Assembly (NCBI GenBank): GCA_017625695.1
Contig: JAGAKI010000019.1
Location: 1-51,510, forward strand
Length of the DNA: 51,510 nucleotides
Direction: 5' to 3'
From: Clostridia bacterium
GTDB taxonomy: Bacteria; Bacillota; Clostridia; UMGS1840
Part shown: positions 23,100 to 32,589 of the stretch, piece after piece
Layout of the letters: each line of letters starts with the position of its first letter
How positions within the stretch are numbered: the first letter of the stretch is position 1
Notes under the pieces: model-generated
The model's database searches: none
Told to the model about the DNA's origin: nothing
What the model saw: the letters and a program-made list of their open reading frames with translations, nothing else
Program-made: the position numbers and the translations under genes

Positions 23100-23894
23100 A
23101 TGGCTATGATGAACGAGTACGAAATCAAAAAAGAAATGTGTGAAGTCGGTAAAAGAATTTATATGAACGGCTTCGTTGCCGCTAACGACGGTAATATTAC
23201 AGTAAAAATTTCCGACAATGTATTTTTTGCAACTCCCACCGGCGTATCTAAAGGTTATATGACTCCGGATATGATCATCAAAGTTGATGGAGAAGGCAAA
23301 GTTCTGGAAGGAAAATTAAAACCCTCCAGCGAATTAAAAATGCATTTAAGAGTATATAAAGAAAGACCTGACGTAAGAGCAGTTGTGCATGCACATCCGC
23401 CCACAGCTACCGGTTTTGCTATCGCTGGTGTTCCGTTGGATAAATACACCATGCCTGAAGCAATCATTTTCTTAGGTACTGTTCCGATTGCGAAATACGG
23501 TACACCCTCTACCGATGAAATTCCGGATGCTGTTTCCGAACATTTACAGAGCTACGATGCATTCCTGCTGGAAAACCATGGTGCATTAACCGTTGGTAAC
23601 TCCCTGATGAACGCATACTTTAAAATGGAAACTTTAGAATTTTATGCTAAGATTTCCTTGAATGCAAGATTATTAGGTGGCGAACAGGAATTAACCTGTG
23701 ACCAGATTGATAAATTACTGCAGGTGAGAGCAGCGTTCAAAGTTCCCGGTAAACATCCCGGTTGCAAAAAATGTGAAAAGAACGGTACTCCTGAATGTAA
23801 AGAAGCTCAGAGACTGGCAAAGAAAGAAGATAATCCGGATGCCGCTCTGGTTGCTGAAATCACCCAGAAAGTTCTGACTGCAATGGGTAAATAA
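23100..23894 (+). CDS. fucA: Class II sugar-phosphate aldolase (fuculose-/rhamnulose-1-phosphate aldolase) with C-terminal encapsulation peptide
   Basis: A protein of 264 aa. Zinc-dependent class II aldolases of this type split L-fuculose-1-P or L-rhamnulose-1-P into DHAP and L-lactaldehyde. The key residues are in place: Glu78 in PSSELKMHLRVY, His97 and His99 in VVHAHPPTATG, and His160 in LLENHGALTVG. The enzyme core ends near residue 215. A linker with Cys222, Cys225 and Cys233 follows, then the amphipathic tail DAALVAEITQKVLTAMGK, which looks like a microcompartment encapsulation peptide. The start is ATG 23100 after AAAGGGG; an upstream ATG at 23028 falls within the promoter. First gene of the BMC operon. 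With rhamnulokinase at the other end, rhamnulose-1-P is the most likely substrate; use of fuculose-1-P is equally possible chemically. Confidence 0.85.
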   Translation: MAMMNEYEIKKEMCEVGKRIYMNGFVAANDGNITVKISDNVFFATPTGVSKGYMTPDMIIKVDGEGKVLEGKLKPSSELKMHLRVYKERPDVRAVVHAHPPTATGFAIAGVPLDKYTMPEAIIFLGTVPIAKYGTPSTDEIPDAVSEHLQSYDAFLLENHGALTVGNSLMNAYFKMETLEFYAKISLNARLLGGEQELTCDQIDKLLQVRAAFKVPGKHPGCKKCEKNGTPECKEAQRLAKKEDNPDAALVAEITQKVLTAMGK

Positions 23895-23981
23895 TCCGAA
23901 CGATACTATTATATATTAGAAAGGGAAGGTCTGACCGGAATACAGCTTGTATTTTCGCAAGACAGAATAAGGTGAACACTT

Positions 23982-25646
23982 ATGAAATCCAATCGATTTA
24001 AAGTGCTGGGGCAAAGACCTGTCCATCAAGATGGGTTTATGAAAGAATGGGAGGAAGTTGGCTTTGTTGCCATGGATTCCAAATATGATCCCAAGCCCTC
24101 TTTGAAAATCGAAAACGGTATGATTGTAGAAATGGACGGCAAGCGTCGGGAAGAGTTTGACTTTATCGACAGCTTTATCGCAGACCACGCCATCGACTTA
24201 TCTGTTGCAGAAAAAGCAATGGCGATTGACAGTTTGCAGTATGCCAGGGATTTGTGCGATATTAATACCGATAATAAAGAATTAAAAAAATTGTTCTCCG
24301 GTTTGACCGCTGCAAAGCTGAAAGAAATCATGAACCATATGAACGTGGTGGAAATGATGATGGCGATGCAGAAAATGAGAGAAAGAAAAACTCCTTCCAA
24401 CCAATGTCACGTCACCAACTTAGACGATAACCCGGTGCAGATTGCCTGCGATGCCGCAGAAGCAACCTTCCGAGGTTTTGACGAAACCGAAACCACCGTA
24501 GGGATTGCCCGGTATGCACCCCTTTGCGCAGTTGGTCTTTTCATCGGATCTCAGGTTGGACGTCCCGGTGTTTTGTCCCAGTGTGGGGTAGAAGAAGCTG
24601 TGGAATTAAAACTTGGTATGAAAGGGTTTACCACCTATGCGGAAACCATTTCCGTATACGGAACCGAGAAAGTATTTATCGACGGGGATGACACCCCATA
24701 TTCCAAAGCATTTTTAGCTTCTGCTTATGCTTCCCGCGGAATGAAGATGCGCTGTACCTCCGGTACAGGGTCCGAAGTTCTGATGGGGAATGCGGAAAAG
24801 AAATCCATGCTTTATCTGGAAATCCGTTGTTTGTTGGTAATCAAAGGAGCAGGCGTTCAGGGAACACAAAACGGTGCAATCAGTTGTATCGGTATCACAG
24901 GTTCCGTTCCCTCCGGTATTCGTTGTGTGCTGGCGGAAAACTTAGTGGCTGCCCAGCTTGGTCTGGAGGTTGCTTCCGGGAATGACCAGACCTTCTCTCA
25001 CAGTGATATCAGAAGAACTGCAAGAATGTTAATGCAGATGCTTCCGGGAACAGACTTTATCTTCTCCGGTTACAGCTCCATTCCCAACTATGACAATATG
25101 TTCGCAGGTGCAAACTTTGATGCGGAAGATTTTGATGACTACAACGTTTTGCAGCGTGACTTGAAAGTTGACGGCGGTCTTCGTCCCGTATCAGAAGAAG
25201 ATGTCATCAATGTACGTCGCAAAGCTGCGAAAGCAGTCCAGGCAGTATTTGCTTGCTTGGGATTCCCCAAAGTAACCGACGAACAGGTAGAGCAAGCCGT
25301 TTATGCTCACGGCAGTAAAGATATTACCGCGAAACGTAATGTAAACGAAGATTTGGCTGCTGCTCAGAAATTGGTAGACGGCGATATCACGGGCGTAGAC
25401 ATTGTGCAGGCACTGAACAATTCAGGTTTCCACGATGTGGCAGTATCGGTATTTAATATGCTAAAACAGCGTTTGTCTGCCGACTATCTGCAAACCGCAT
25501 CCATTTTAGATAAGGATTTCGGTGTGTTAAGCTCCGTGAACCATCCCAATGATTACAACGGTCCCGGCACCGGTTACCGCGTTTCGGGAGAACGTTGGGA
25601 AGAAATTAAAAACATTAAGGATACCTTAGATCCTACCGTTATTTAG
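23982..25646 (+). CDS. pduC: B12-dependent propanediol dehydratase large subunit
   Basis: A protein of 554 aa, the usual size for PduC/DhaB. The large (alpha) subunit holds the TIM-barrel active site in which adenosylcobalamin converts 1,2-propanediol to propionaldehyde. Signature stretches are VLGQRPVHQDGFMKEW at the N-terminus, NPVQIACDAAEA, and the barrel segment SCIGITGSVPSGIR. ASGNDQTFSHSDIRRTARM, YSSIPNYDNMFAGANFDAED and a C-terminal NDYNGPGTGYR complete them. It is followed by the medium and small subunits and a reactivase, as in Pdu operons. The preceding 87-nt gap holds only a small CTTG/CAAG hairpin and the AAGGTG binding site. Confidence 0.95.
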   Translation: MKSNRFKVLGQRPVHQDGFMKEWEEVGFVAMDSKYDPKPSLKIENGMIVEMDGKRREEFDFIDSFIADHAIDLSVAEKAMAIDSLQYARDLCDINTDNKELKKLFSGLTAAKLKEIMNHMNVVEMMMAMQKMRERKTPSNQCHVTNLDDNPVQIACDAAEATFRGFDETETTVGIARYAPLCAVGLFIGSQVGRPGVLSQCGVEEAVELKLGMKGFTTYAETISVYGTEKVFIDGDDTPYSKAFLASAYASRGMKMRCTSGTGSEVLMGNAEKKSMLYLEIRCLLVIKGAGVQGTQNGAISCIGITGSVPSGIRCVLAENLVAAQLGLEVASGNDQTFSHSDIRRTARMLMQMLPGTDFIFSGYSSIPNYDNMFAGANFDAEDFDDYNVLQRDLKVDGGLRPVSEEDVINVRRKAAKAVQAVFACLGFPKVTDEQVEQAVYAHGSKDITAKRNVNEDLAAAQKLVDGDITGVDIVQALNNSGFHDVAVSVFNMLKQRLSADYLQTASILDKDFGVLSSVNHPNDYNGPGTGYRVSGERWEEIKNIKDTLDPTVI

Positions 25647-25719
25647 AAAATAAAAAGAAAGGATTAGTGCATTTTTAGATTTTCTGAAAAAATTAAATAA
25701 AAATGTATGTGGTATCAGT

Positions 25720-26376
25720 ATGGAATATAATGAACAGTTAATCAAAGAAGTCACCAGACAGGTTATGGCGGCAATTCAGAATGCAGAAACTGCTTCTGAG
25801 CAGCCGAAACCCGTTTCTAAATCCAACGGAAAACGATTGACCATCACCGAAAACGGAGATGCTCCCAAAGGAGTAAGTCCTTCCGAGGTGGTAATCGGTC
25901 TGGGTGCTTCCTTTTCCAAAGATATGTTTGAAACCATGTCCGGCGTGAGCCATTATGATTTGGTCCGTGAAATTGCGGCAGGGGTGGAAGAAGAAGGGAT
26001 GACTCCCAGATTTATCCGGGTATATCACACTTCTGACGTTGCCTTTATCGCATTGACTGCGGCAAAATATTCCGGCTCAGGCATTGGCGTTGGGATTCAG
26101 TCCAAAGGGACGACCACCATTCATCAGAAGGATTTATTCCCGCTGACCAATCTGGAGTTGTTCCCCCAGGCACCTCTTATCACATTGGATATTTACCGTA
26201 AAATCGGTAAAAATGCAGCAAGATATGCCAAAGGGCAGTCTCCGGAACCCATCAGTGTAATGAATGACTGTATGGTTCGTCCCAAATTCCAGGCGAAAGC
26301 GGCACTTTTACACATTAAGGAAACCGAAAATGTGGTAGATAAGAAGCCGCCGGTAGCTCTTAACATTGAATTTTAA
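25720..26376 (+). CDS. pduD: Propanediol dehydratase medium subunit with N-terminal encapsulation peptide
   Basis: A protein of 218 aa. The beta subunit completes the cobalamin-binding site. The first ~22 residues (MEYNEQLIKEVTRQVMAAI) form an amphipathic helix of the encapsulation-peptide type, followed by a flexible, polar linker. The core starts near GVSPSEVVIGLGASFSKDM and includes FIRVYHTSDVAFIALTAAK and SGSGIGVGIQSKGTTTIHQ. In Salmonella PduD the N-terminus likewise directs the dehydratase into the shell. The ribosome binding site is weak, which may tune subunit ratio. Confidence 0.93.
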   Translation: MEYNEQLIKEVTRQVMAAIQNAETASEQPKPVSKSNGKRLTITENGDAPKGVSPSEVVIGLGASFSKDMFETMSGVSHYDLVREIAAGVEEEGMTPRFIRVYHTSDVAFIALTAAKYSGSGIGVGIQSKGTTTIHQKDLFPLTNLELFPQAPLITLDIYRKIGKNAARYAKGQSPEPISVMNDCMVRPKFQAKAALLHIKETENVVDKKPPVALNIEF

Positions 26377-26388
26377 GGGGTGACAGTG

Positions 26389-27003
26389 ATGGATGTAAAT
26401 ATTTCTGAAATTGTAAAAGCTGTTGCCGAACGGATTCAGGTTGAAACGGGAAACGGTGGGATTTCAAATGCTGAGGTCAATGATATTCTCAAAAAGATTG
26501 AAACTCCTGAACCGAAAACAGCACAGAAGAATCCGGATGAAATTGCAGAGGAACTGACCAAAAAAGTTCTTCGTGATATGAAGGGCGGAGGTGCTTCTGC
26601 CGGCGGTAGTTATACCTATCCCTTAGCCAAAAATCATCCTGATTTGTTAAAATCCAAAACCGGAAAAGCTTTTTCTGAAATTACCTTTGATAATGTCATT
26701 CAGGGAAAAGTGATTCATGAGGATTTTAAAACCAATGCGGATACTTTGTTGATGCAAGCAGAAATTGCCGAAAAAGCAGGCAAAAAACAGTTTGCAGTAA
26801 ATATGAGAAGAGCAGCGGAGCTGACTCGGGTTCCCGATGAAGAAGTGTTGCGAATTTACGATAAACTTCGTCCTAACCGTGCCACTAAGCAGGAGCTTTT
26901 AGAGATTGCAAATGAGCTTCGCTCCAAATATCAGGCAAATATTACAGCTGATTTGGTGGAAGAAACCGCAAAAGTTTACGAAAAACGCAATATTTTGTTG
27001 TAA
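26389..27003 (+). CDS. pduE: Propanediol dehydratase small subunit
   Basis: A protein of 204 aa. The gamma subunit wraps the large subunit in the (alpha-beta-gamma)2 complex. Recognisable stretches are YPLAKNHPDLLKSKTGKAFSE, GKVIHEDFKTNADTLLMQAE and a C-terminal LRPNRATKQELLEIANELR. It is longer than the ~170-aa Salmonella PduE because of an extra ~35-residue N-terminal segment with VNISEIVKAVAERIQ, itself similar to the encapsulation helices of the other cargo enzymes here. ATG 26389 lies 8 nt after AAGGGG; a GTG at 26380 overlaps that site. Confidence 0.92.
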   Translation: MDVNISEIVKAVAERIQVETGNGGISNAEVNDILKKIETPEPKTAQKNPDEIAEELTKKVLRDMKGGGASAGGSYTYPLAKNHPDLLKSKTGKAFSEITFDNVIQGKVIHEDFKTNADTLLMQAEIAEKAGKKQFAVNMRRAAELTRVPDEEVLRIYDKLRPNRATKQELLEIANELRSKYQANITADLVEETAKVYEKRNILL

Positions 27004-27036
27004 TGTATTATAAAATGTATAGAAAGGAGAAAAATC

Positions 27037-28890
27037 ATGGCTTATCGTGACGTTGTTGCCGGTGTTGACATCGGAAACTCCACCACCGAAGCGGTGCTGA
27101 TGAAAATACGTGACGGCCACTGTGATTTTCTCTCCTATGCTATGATTCCTACCACAGGTGTGAAAGGTACCCGTGAAAATAAAACGGGCGTGATTGCTGC
27201 TTTAACACAGGGGGCAAAAGATGTCGGACTGAATCTTTCGGATATCAGCGAGGTGCTTATTAACGAAGCTACTCCTGTGATTTCCGAATTATCTACTGAT
27301 GTTATTTCCCAGACCACTATTATCGGTTCTGTGATGATTGGGCATAATCCCGATACTCCCGGTGGTAATGGTATCGGAATTGGATATACGCACGATGTAA
27401 AAGCATTGCATCTTTGCAACCATACCGATGATTATATTGCGGTAGTGGATGCTACTGTGGACTTTGAAGAAGCGGCAAATCTTATCAACCGTGCGATGGA
27501 CGATGGAGTTTCGGTGACAGGAATCATCTGTAAAAAGGATGACGGGGTGCTGATTGCTAACCGTTTGAATATGACCTTACCCATTGTGGATGAGGTGATG
27601 CAGATTGAAAAAGTTCCATTTGGAAAGTTGGCAGCGGTTGAGGTGGCATCGGAATCAGGCACCATTAAAGTATTATCCAATCCTTACGGGATTGCAGGAA
27701 TCTTCAAATTGACGCCGGAGGAAACCAAAAGCGTCATCCCTATTTCCAAGAGTTTAATCGGACTTCGGTCCGGCGTTATTATCAATAATGATGAAGGCGG
27801 TGTCAAAACTCAGGAAATTCCGGTTGGTAACATCTATATTTACGGAACCGGCGGTGATTTCAGTGTTCCTGTTTCCCAAGGTGCTGATAAGATAACCGAA
27901 GCAGTTATCAAAAGTGGCGATATTTTTGATATTGCCGGTGAAAAAAACACCAACACAGGAAACTCCTTTGAACGAATCAAACGCCGTATGGCAGATTTGA
28001 CCGGTCAGATGGCAGATTCCATTAAAATATCTGACCTTTCCGCAACAGATACCTTAGCACCGATGAAGGTGTCCGGCGGTTTGGCAAATGAATATGCCAT
28101 GGAAAGTGTAGTGATGCTTTCCTCAATGGTGAAAACCTCACATCTTCCCATGAAGCAGATTGCTGATGTGGTCACCGATGAAATCGGCGTCCCTGTATCT
28201 ATTATGGGAAAAGAGGCAGACAATGCAATCATCGGTGCATTAACAACGGCCGGTGCAGATACTCCTTTGGCGATTTTGGATTTAGGCGGTGGTTCTACCG
28301 ATGCCGCTTTGATGGATCAGCAAGGAAACATAAAAAGCGTGCATACCGCAGGAGCAGGGGAGATGGTTACTACCATCATTGATCTGGAGCTTGCTCTTTC
28401 TGACCGTGATACGGCGGAACTGATTAAGCGGTATCCCTTAGCAAGAGTGGAAACGTTCAATATGCTCCGCTTTGAAGACCAAACAGTAAAATTCACCAAG
28501 GAACAGTTACCCCCTGAACTTTATAAACGGGTTGTAATTCTCACCGAAGATAAAATGATTCCTATTCGGAAAAAGAATCTGACTATGGAGCAGATTACTG
28601 TGATCCGAAAGGAAGCAAAACGAAAAGTATTTGTGCAAAATGCGCTGAAAGCTTTAACCAAAATCGCACCTGAGGGAAACTTAAGAAATATTCAGTTTGT
28701 GGTTATGGTGGGCGGAAGTGCTTTGGATTTTGAAGTGCCCGACCTCATCAATGAGGCACTTTCCAAATATAATATTGTGGCAGGACGCGGAAACGTTTTG
28801 GGCAAATTTGGTCCCCGTGCCGCAGTTGCTGCAGGCCTTGTATTAGGGCAGTATTCCAAACAGATGAGATTGGGAGGTGAGAGCGTTTGA
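27037..28890 (+). CDS. pduG: Diol dehydratase reactivase large subunit
   Basis: A protein of 617 aa. PduG/DdrA uses ATP to exchange damaged cobalamin out of inactivated dehydratase. The N-terminal ATPase starts VAGVDIGNSTTEAVLM, with TTIIGSVMIGHNPDTPGG and the second phosphate motif LAILDLGGGSTDAALM, an actin/Hsp70-like fold. The C-terminus FVVMVGGSALDFEVPDLI...GRGNVLGKFGPRAAVAAGL is characteristic. No separate small reactivase subunit (PduH/DdrB, about 120 aa) is found next to it, unlike the Salmonella operon. Its stop overlaps the pduO start. Confidence 0.94.
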   Translation: MAYRDVVAGVDIGNSTTEAVLMKIRDGHCDFLSYAMIPTTGVKGTRENKTGVIAALTQGAKDVGLNLSDISEVLINEATPVISELSTDVISQTTIIGSVMIGHNPDTPGGNGIGIGYTHDVKALHLCNHTDDYIAVVDATVDFEEAANLINRAMDDGVSVTGIICKKDDGVLIANRLNMTLPIVDEVMQIEKVPFGKLAAVEVASESGTIKVLSNPYGIAGIFKLTPEETKSVIPISKSLIGLRSGVIINNDEGGVKTQEIPVGNIYIYGTGGDFSVPVSQGADKITEAVIKSGDIFDIAGEKNTNTGNSFERIKRRMADLTGQMADSIKISDLSATDTLAPMKVSGGLANEYAMESVVMLSSMVKTSHLPMKQIADVVTDEIGVPVSIMGKEADNAIIGALTTAGADTPLAILDLGGGSTDAALMDQQGNIKSVHTAGAGEMVTTIIDLELALSDRDTAELIKRYPLARVETFNMLRFEDQTVKFTKEQLPPELYKRVVILTEDKMIPIRKKNLTMEQITVIRKEAKRKVFVQNALKALTKIAPEGNLRNIQFVVMVGGSALDFEVPDLINEALSKYNIVAGRGNVLGKFGPRAAVAAGLVLGQYSKQMRLGGESV

Positions 28891-29828
28891 TTTATACCAA
28901 AAAAGGAGACGAAGGGTATTCCGGAAATTTAAAAAATATTCGTTATCCCAAAGATTACGTCTTGTTTGATTTACTTGGTACTATCGACGAGCTTTCATCT
29001 CACTTAGGACTTGCCAAAACCGAATCCATTGAAGTGGTTGGTGATACCATAACAGCTTTGCAAAAGGAATTTATCTTGTTAATGGGTTTTATTGCAGGAG
29101 GGCAGACGTTTGACACGACACAAGCTACAATGCGGTTGGAAAAACTGATTGATGCTTTCTCTGCGAAAATTACCCGTGACGGGAAGTTCACCATTAGCGG
29201 ACAGACCAAAGGCGGTGCCCATTTAGATGTGGCACGAACTGTTGCCCGCCGTGCAGAACGGGAAGCAGTAAGAGCTTCCAAGCTGTTTTTGGTAAAGAAA
29301 GAGGATTTATCCTATTTCAATCGATTGTCTGATTTGCTTTATGTATTGGCAAGATATCAGGATCAGTTGTATGTTCCAAAAGATGAAAAAGTAATTGTAT
29401 ATGATAAGCCAAGCGATGGTACCTTCCATATGAAAAAAGCCGAAGAACTTTGTCATCTGGTGATTGAGCGGGCAAGGGAAATGGGCGTAAAAGTAGTATG
29501 TGCTGTTTGTGACGGTGGCGGAAACCTGATGGCAATGCTCCGTGACGATGATGCCTATATCGCAAGTATTAATGTAGCGCAGAACAAAGCCTACACGGCA
29601 GTCAGTCTGAAAATGCCTACCGAAACTCTGGCAGGACTCACCAAACCCGGTGATTCTTTGTACGGGATTCAGCATCAGGATAGCCGTCTGGTAGTGTTCG
29701 GAGGAGGAATTCCTCTTATCGTAAATGATGTAATCGTAGGTGGCTTTGGTGTCAGTGGCGGAAGCTTAGAGCAGGATACCGCACTGGCGGCATACGCCAA
29801 AGAAATGTTTTCAAAACTTTGTAAATAA
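28887..29828 (+). CDS. pduO: PduO: cobalamin adenosyltransferase fused to an HbpS/DUF336 domain
   Basis: A protein of 313 aa with two domains. Residues about 1-175 are the PduO-type ATP:cob(I)alamin adenosyltransferase (IYTKKGDEGYSG ATP-binding motif, FDLLGTIDELSSHLGLAK, VARRAEREAVRAS), which makes the adenosylcobalamin used by PduCDE. Residues about 185-313 are an HbpS/GlcG-like domain (AEELCHLVIERAREMGVKVV, VCDGGGNLMAMLRDDDAYIASI, GGGIPLIVNDVIVGGFGVSGG), which binds heme in characterised homologues. The start is TTG 28887, overlapping the pduG stop as TTGA, 7 nt after GGAGGTG. This full-length two-domain form matches Salmonella PduO. Confidence 0.93.
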   Translation: MIYTKKGDEGYSGNLKNIRYPKDYVLFDLLGTIDELSSHLGLAKTESIEVVGDTITALQKEFILLMGFIAGGQTFDTTQATMRLEKLIDAFSAKITRDGKFTISGQTKGGAHLDVARTVARRAEREAVRASKLFLVKKEDLSYFNRLSDLLYVLARYQDQLYVPKDEKVIVYDKPSDGTFHMKKAEELCHLVIERAREMGVKVVCAVCDGGGNLMAMLRDDDAYIASINVAQNKAYTAVSLKMPTETLAGLTKPGDSLYGIQHQDSRLVVFGGGIPLIVNDVIVGGFGVSGGSLEQDTALAAYAKEMFSKLCK

Positions 29829-29847
29829 AGGAAAGGATGTGTTCAAA

Positions 29848-31293
29848 ATGAACGAACAACAAATTGCAAACATTGTTGAACAGGTAATTAAAGGAATGGC
29901 TGCGAAAGGCGCCGCTCCGAAAGCATCCGGTAAATATAAAGGTGTTTTCTCCACGATGGAAGAAGCAATTGAAGCGGCAAAAACAGCATATAAACTGTTC
30001 CGTGGATATTCTCTGGAACAGAGAGAAAACATGATTACCAAAATCAGAGAAAAAATTATGGCAGAAGCCGAAACTATGGCAAAGATGGGCGTAGAAGAAA
30101 CCGGCATGGGCAGAGTGACCGATAAAATTATCAAGCACACTCTGGTAGCAGAAAAAACCCCTGGTACCGAAGATTTGCAGGCGAGAGCTTACAGTGGTGA
30201 TACCGGTCTTACCTTGGTGGAAATGGCTCCGTTCGGTTTAATCGGAAGCATCACTCCCACCACCAACCCCTCCGAAACTGTTCTTTGTAACTCTATCGGT
30301 ATGTTGGCAGGCGGTAACTGTGTCATTTTTAATCCCCATCCCAGAGCAATCAACACTTCCAATTACGCGGTAGACTTAATCAATCGTGCAGTATTGGAAG
30401 CAGGCGGTCCTGAAAATGTAGTAGTGTCTGTTACCAAGCCTACATTGAAAACTGCTGATACAATGATTAAATGTCCCGACGTAAAACTGTTGGTGGCAAC
30501 CGGTGGTCCCGGTGTTGTAAGAACACTTCTGTCCTCCGGTAAAAAAGCAATCGGTGCTGGTGCAGGTAACCCGCCCGTAATTGTAGATGAAACTGCCGAC
30601 ATCAGAAAAGCGGCAAAAGATATCGTCGCAGGTGCAAGCTTTGACAATAATCTGCCTTGTATTGCAGAAAAAGAATGTTTCGCTGTAGAAAGCATCAAAG
30701 ACGAACTGATTCACTATATGACCCAGAGTGGTGCATATTTACTCAAAAATCAGTCTGATATTGATAAATTAGTAAAAGTAGCACTGACCGAAGAAGAATG
30801 TAAGCAGGGCGAGGGTTGCTCCGACAGAGCAAAACGGAAACTGATGCTGAATAAAGACTGGGTTGGTAAAGATGCCAATCTGTTCTTAGAAGCAATCGGC
30901 ATCACCGACGCTCCCAAGGATACCCGATTAATCATCTGCGAAACTACCGAAGATCATCCCTTCGTATCTGAAGAACTGATGATGCCGATTTTACCCATTG
31001 TATCTGTAAAAGATGTAGACGAAGCAATTCGTCTTGGTGTAAAATATGAACACGGTAACCGTCACAGTGCACATATGCACTCTAAAAACGTTGATAACTT
31101 AACCAAATTTGCCAGAGAAGTGGAAACCACTATCTTTGTAAAAAATGCACCTTCCTATGCTGGAATCGGTGCAGGAGGGGAAGGGCACACTACCTTTACC
31201 ATCGCAGGTCCTACCGGCGAAGGTATCACCTCCGCAAGAAGCTTTACCCGTCAGAGACGATGTGTTCTGGTGGATGGTTTCAGAATTATTTAG
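29848..31293 (+). CDS. pduP: CoA-acylating propionaldehyde dehydrogenase with N-terminal encapsulation peptide
   Basis: A protein of 481 aa that oxidises propionaldehyde to propionyl-CoA with NAD+. The first 20 residues (MNEQQIANIVEQVIKGMAAK) are a classic PduP-type encapsulation peptide, joined by a short linker. The ALDH core follows, with FGLIGSITPTTNPSETVLCNSIG and the catalytic Cys in FDNNLPCIAEKECF. Late motifs are EELMMPILPIVSV and GIGAGGEGHTTFTIAGPTGEG. ATG 29848 is preferred over GTG 29839 because GGAAAGGAT would be too close to the latter. It sits 19 nt after pduO. Confidence 0.94.
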   Translation: MNEQQIANIVEQVIKGMAAKGAAPKASGKYKGVFSTMEEAIEAAKTAYKLFRGYSLEQRENMITKIREKIMAEAETMAKMGVEETGMGRVTDKIIKHTLVAEKTPGTEDLQARAYSGDTGLTLVEMAPFGLIGSITPTTNPSETVLCNSIGMLAGGNCVIFNPHPRAINTSNYAVDLINRAVLEAGGPENVVVSVTKPTLKTADTMIKCPDVKLLVATGGPGVVRTLLSSGKKAIGAGAGNPPVIVDETADIRKAAKDIVAGASFDNNLPCIAEKECFAVESIKDELIHYMTQSGAYLLKNQSDIDKLVKVALTEEECKQGEGCSDRAKRKLMLNKDWVGKDANLFLEAIGITDAPKDTRLIICETTEDHPFVSEELMMPILPIVSVKDVDEAIRLGVKYEHGNRHSAHMHSKNVDNLTKFAREVETTIFVKNAPSYAGIGAGGEGHTTFTIAGPTGEGITSARSFTRQRRCVLVDGFRII

Positions 31294-31332
31294 TTTAAAA
31301 ATTCATCATATACAGAAATGAGGGATCGTTAA

Positions 31333-32556
31333 ATGGAAATGAACGAAAAAGCGATTGAATCAATCGTAAAACAAGTTTTAAACAATTTAGGCGGCGGTTC
31401 TGATTGCAGCTGTGGCGGAAACTGTACTTGCGGTAAGTCTGCAGGTCCCATCCCGAAAACTGCAAAAGCCGCAATGCTCACCTCTTTGGAACATTATGAT
31501 ATCAAAGAGTTTCCCATTCCGGAGCTTGGTGATGACGATATCTTAGTCAAAGTTGAAGGCTGCGGTATCTGCGGAACTGACGCTCACGAATTCAAACGTG
31601 ACCCCTTTGGTCTGATTCCGGTTGTATTAGGCCACGAAGGTACCGGTGAAATCGTAAAAATGGGTAAGAATGTGAAAAAAGACAGTGCAGGCAAACCTTT
31701 GAATATCGGTGACAAAGTTGTTACCTGTATGATTTTTAAAGATGACCCCAACATTACCATGTTTGACTTAAACAAACAGAATGTTGGTGACGGTGCAGAC
31801 GTTTACGGTTTAATTCCCGATGATGATATCCACTTGAATGGTTGGTTCGCTGACTATATGGTAATCAGAGGCGGTTCTACTGTATTTAACGTATCTGACC
31901 TTGATCTGGAAAGCAGAATTTTAATCGAACCCGCAGCGGTTTTAATCCACGCAGTAGAACGTGCAAAAACCGTTGGTATCTTAAGATTCAACAGCCGTGT
32001 GGTTGTTCAGGGCTGTGGACCGATCGGTCTGTTGTGCATTGCAATTTTGCGTACTATGGGTGTTGAAAACATTGTTGCAGTAGACGGGGAAGAAAAGAGA
32101 TTACAGTTTGCAAAAGAAATGGGCGCAACCAAATCCGTTAACTTTAAAAACCACAAAGGTATTGACGAGTTAACAAACGCTGTGAAAGATGCATTTGGCG
32201 GTTACTTTGCTGATTTTGCATTCCAGTGTACCGGTTCTCCCATTGCTCACTCCAACGTATATAAGTTTGTAAGAAAAGGCGGCGGACTTTGTGAACTTGG
32301 TTTCTTCATCAACGGTGGAGATGCTACCATTAACCCCCATTTCGACATTTGTGCAAAAGAACTGACTGTCGTTGGTTCCTGGGTATATACCTTACGCGAT
32401 TATGCAACCACCTTCGACTTCTTAAAGAGAGCACAGGGCATCGGTTTACCGATTAAAAAGCTGATTACTCATAAGTATCCGCTTTCCCAGATAAACGAAG
32501 CTCATCAGACCAATCTGAAGATGGAAGGTTTGAAAATCGCCATCATCAATGAATAA
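31333..32556 (+). CDS. Zinc-type (MDR) alcohol dehydrogenase with N-terminal encapsulation peptide and Cys-rich linker
   Basis: A protein of 407 aa. Residues 1-20 (MNEKAIESIVKQVLNNL) resemble the encapsulation peptide of PduP. A linker with Cys25, Cys27, Cys31 and Cys33 (CSCGGNCTCG) follows. The medium-chain dehydrogenase core has the catalytic zinc motif GICGTD (Cys80) with GHEGTGE (His101/Glu102), a Rossmann motif VVQGCGPIGLLCIAIL, and NADH-side residues. The usual four-Cys structural zinc loop is absent. In this locus it replaces the iron-type PduQ. It probably regenerates NAD+ by reducing propionaldehyde to propanol and may also reduce lactaldehyde to 1,2-propanediol, which no other gene here obviously does. 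Threonine dehydrogenase-like annotation is an alternative by family, but the peptide and context favour the BMC role. Confidence 0.88.
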   Translation: MEMNEKAIESIVKQVLNNLGGGSDCSCGGNCTCGKSAGPIPKTAKAAMLTSLEHYDIKEFPIPELGDDDILVKVEGCGICGTDAHEFKRDPFGLIPVVLGHEGTGEIVKMGKNVKKDSAGKPLNIGDKVVTCMIFKDDPNITMFDLNKQNVGDGADVYGLIPDDDIHLNGWFADYMVIRGGSTVFNVSDLDLESRILIEPAAVLIHAVERAKTVGILRFNSRVVVQGCGPIGLLCIAILRTMGVENIVAVDGEEKRLQFAKEMGATKSVNFKNHKGIDELTNAVKDAFGGYFADFAFQCTGSPIAHSNVYKFVRKGGGLCELGFFINGGDATINPHFDICAKELTVVGSWVYTLRDYATTFDFLKRAQGIGLPIKKLITHKYPLSQINEAHQTNLKMEGLKIAIINE

Positions 32557-32589
32557 TCAGAGTGAATCTGAACATAAGGAGGATTTACA

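Noticed and set aside
22841-23128. Reverse-strand hydrophobic open frame upstream of the BMC operon
   Set aside because: It reads through the A-rich promoter and repeat (poly-Phe/Val low complexity), has no ribosome binding site and overlaps the aldolase start.
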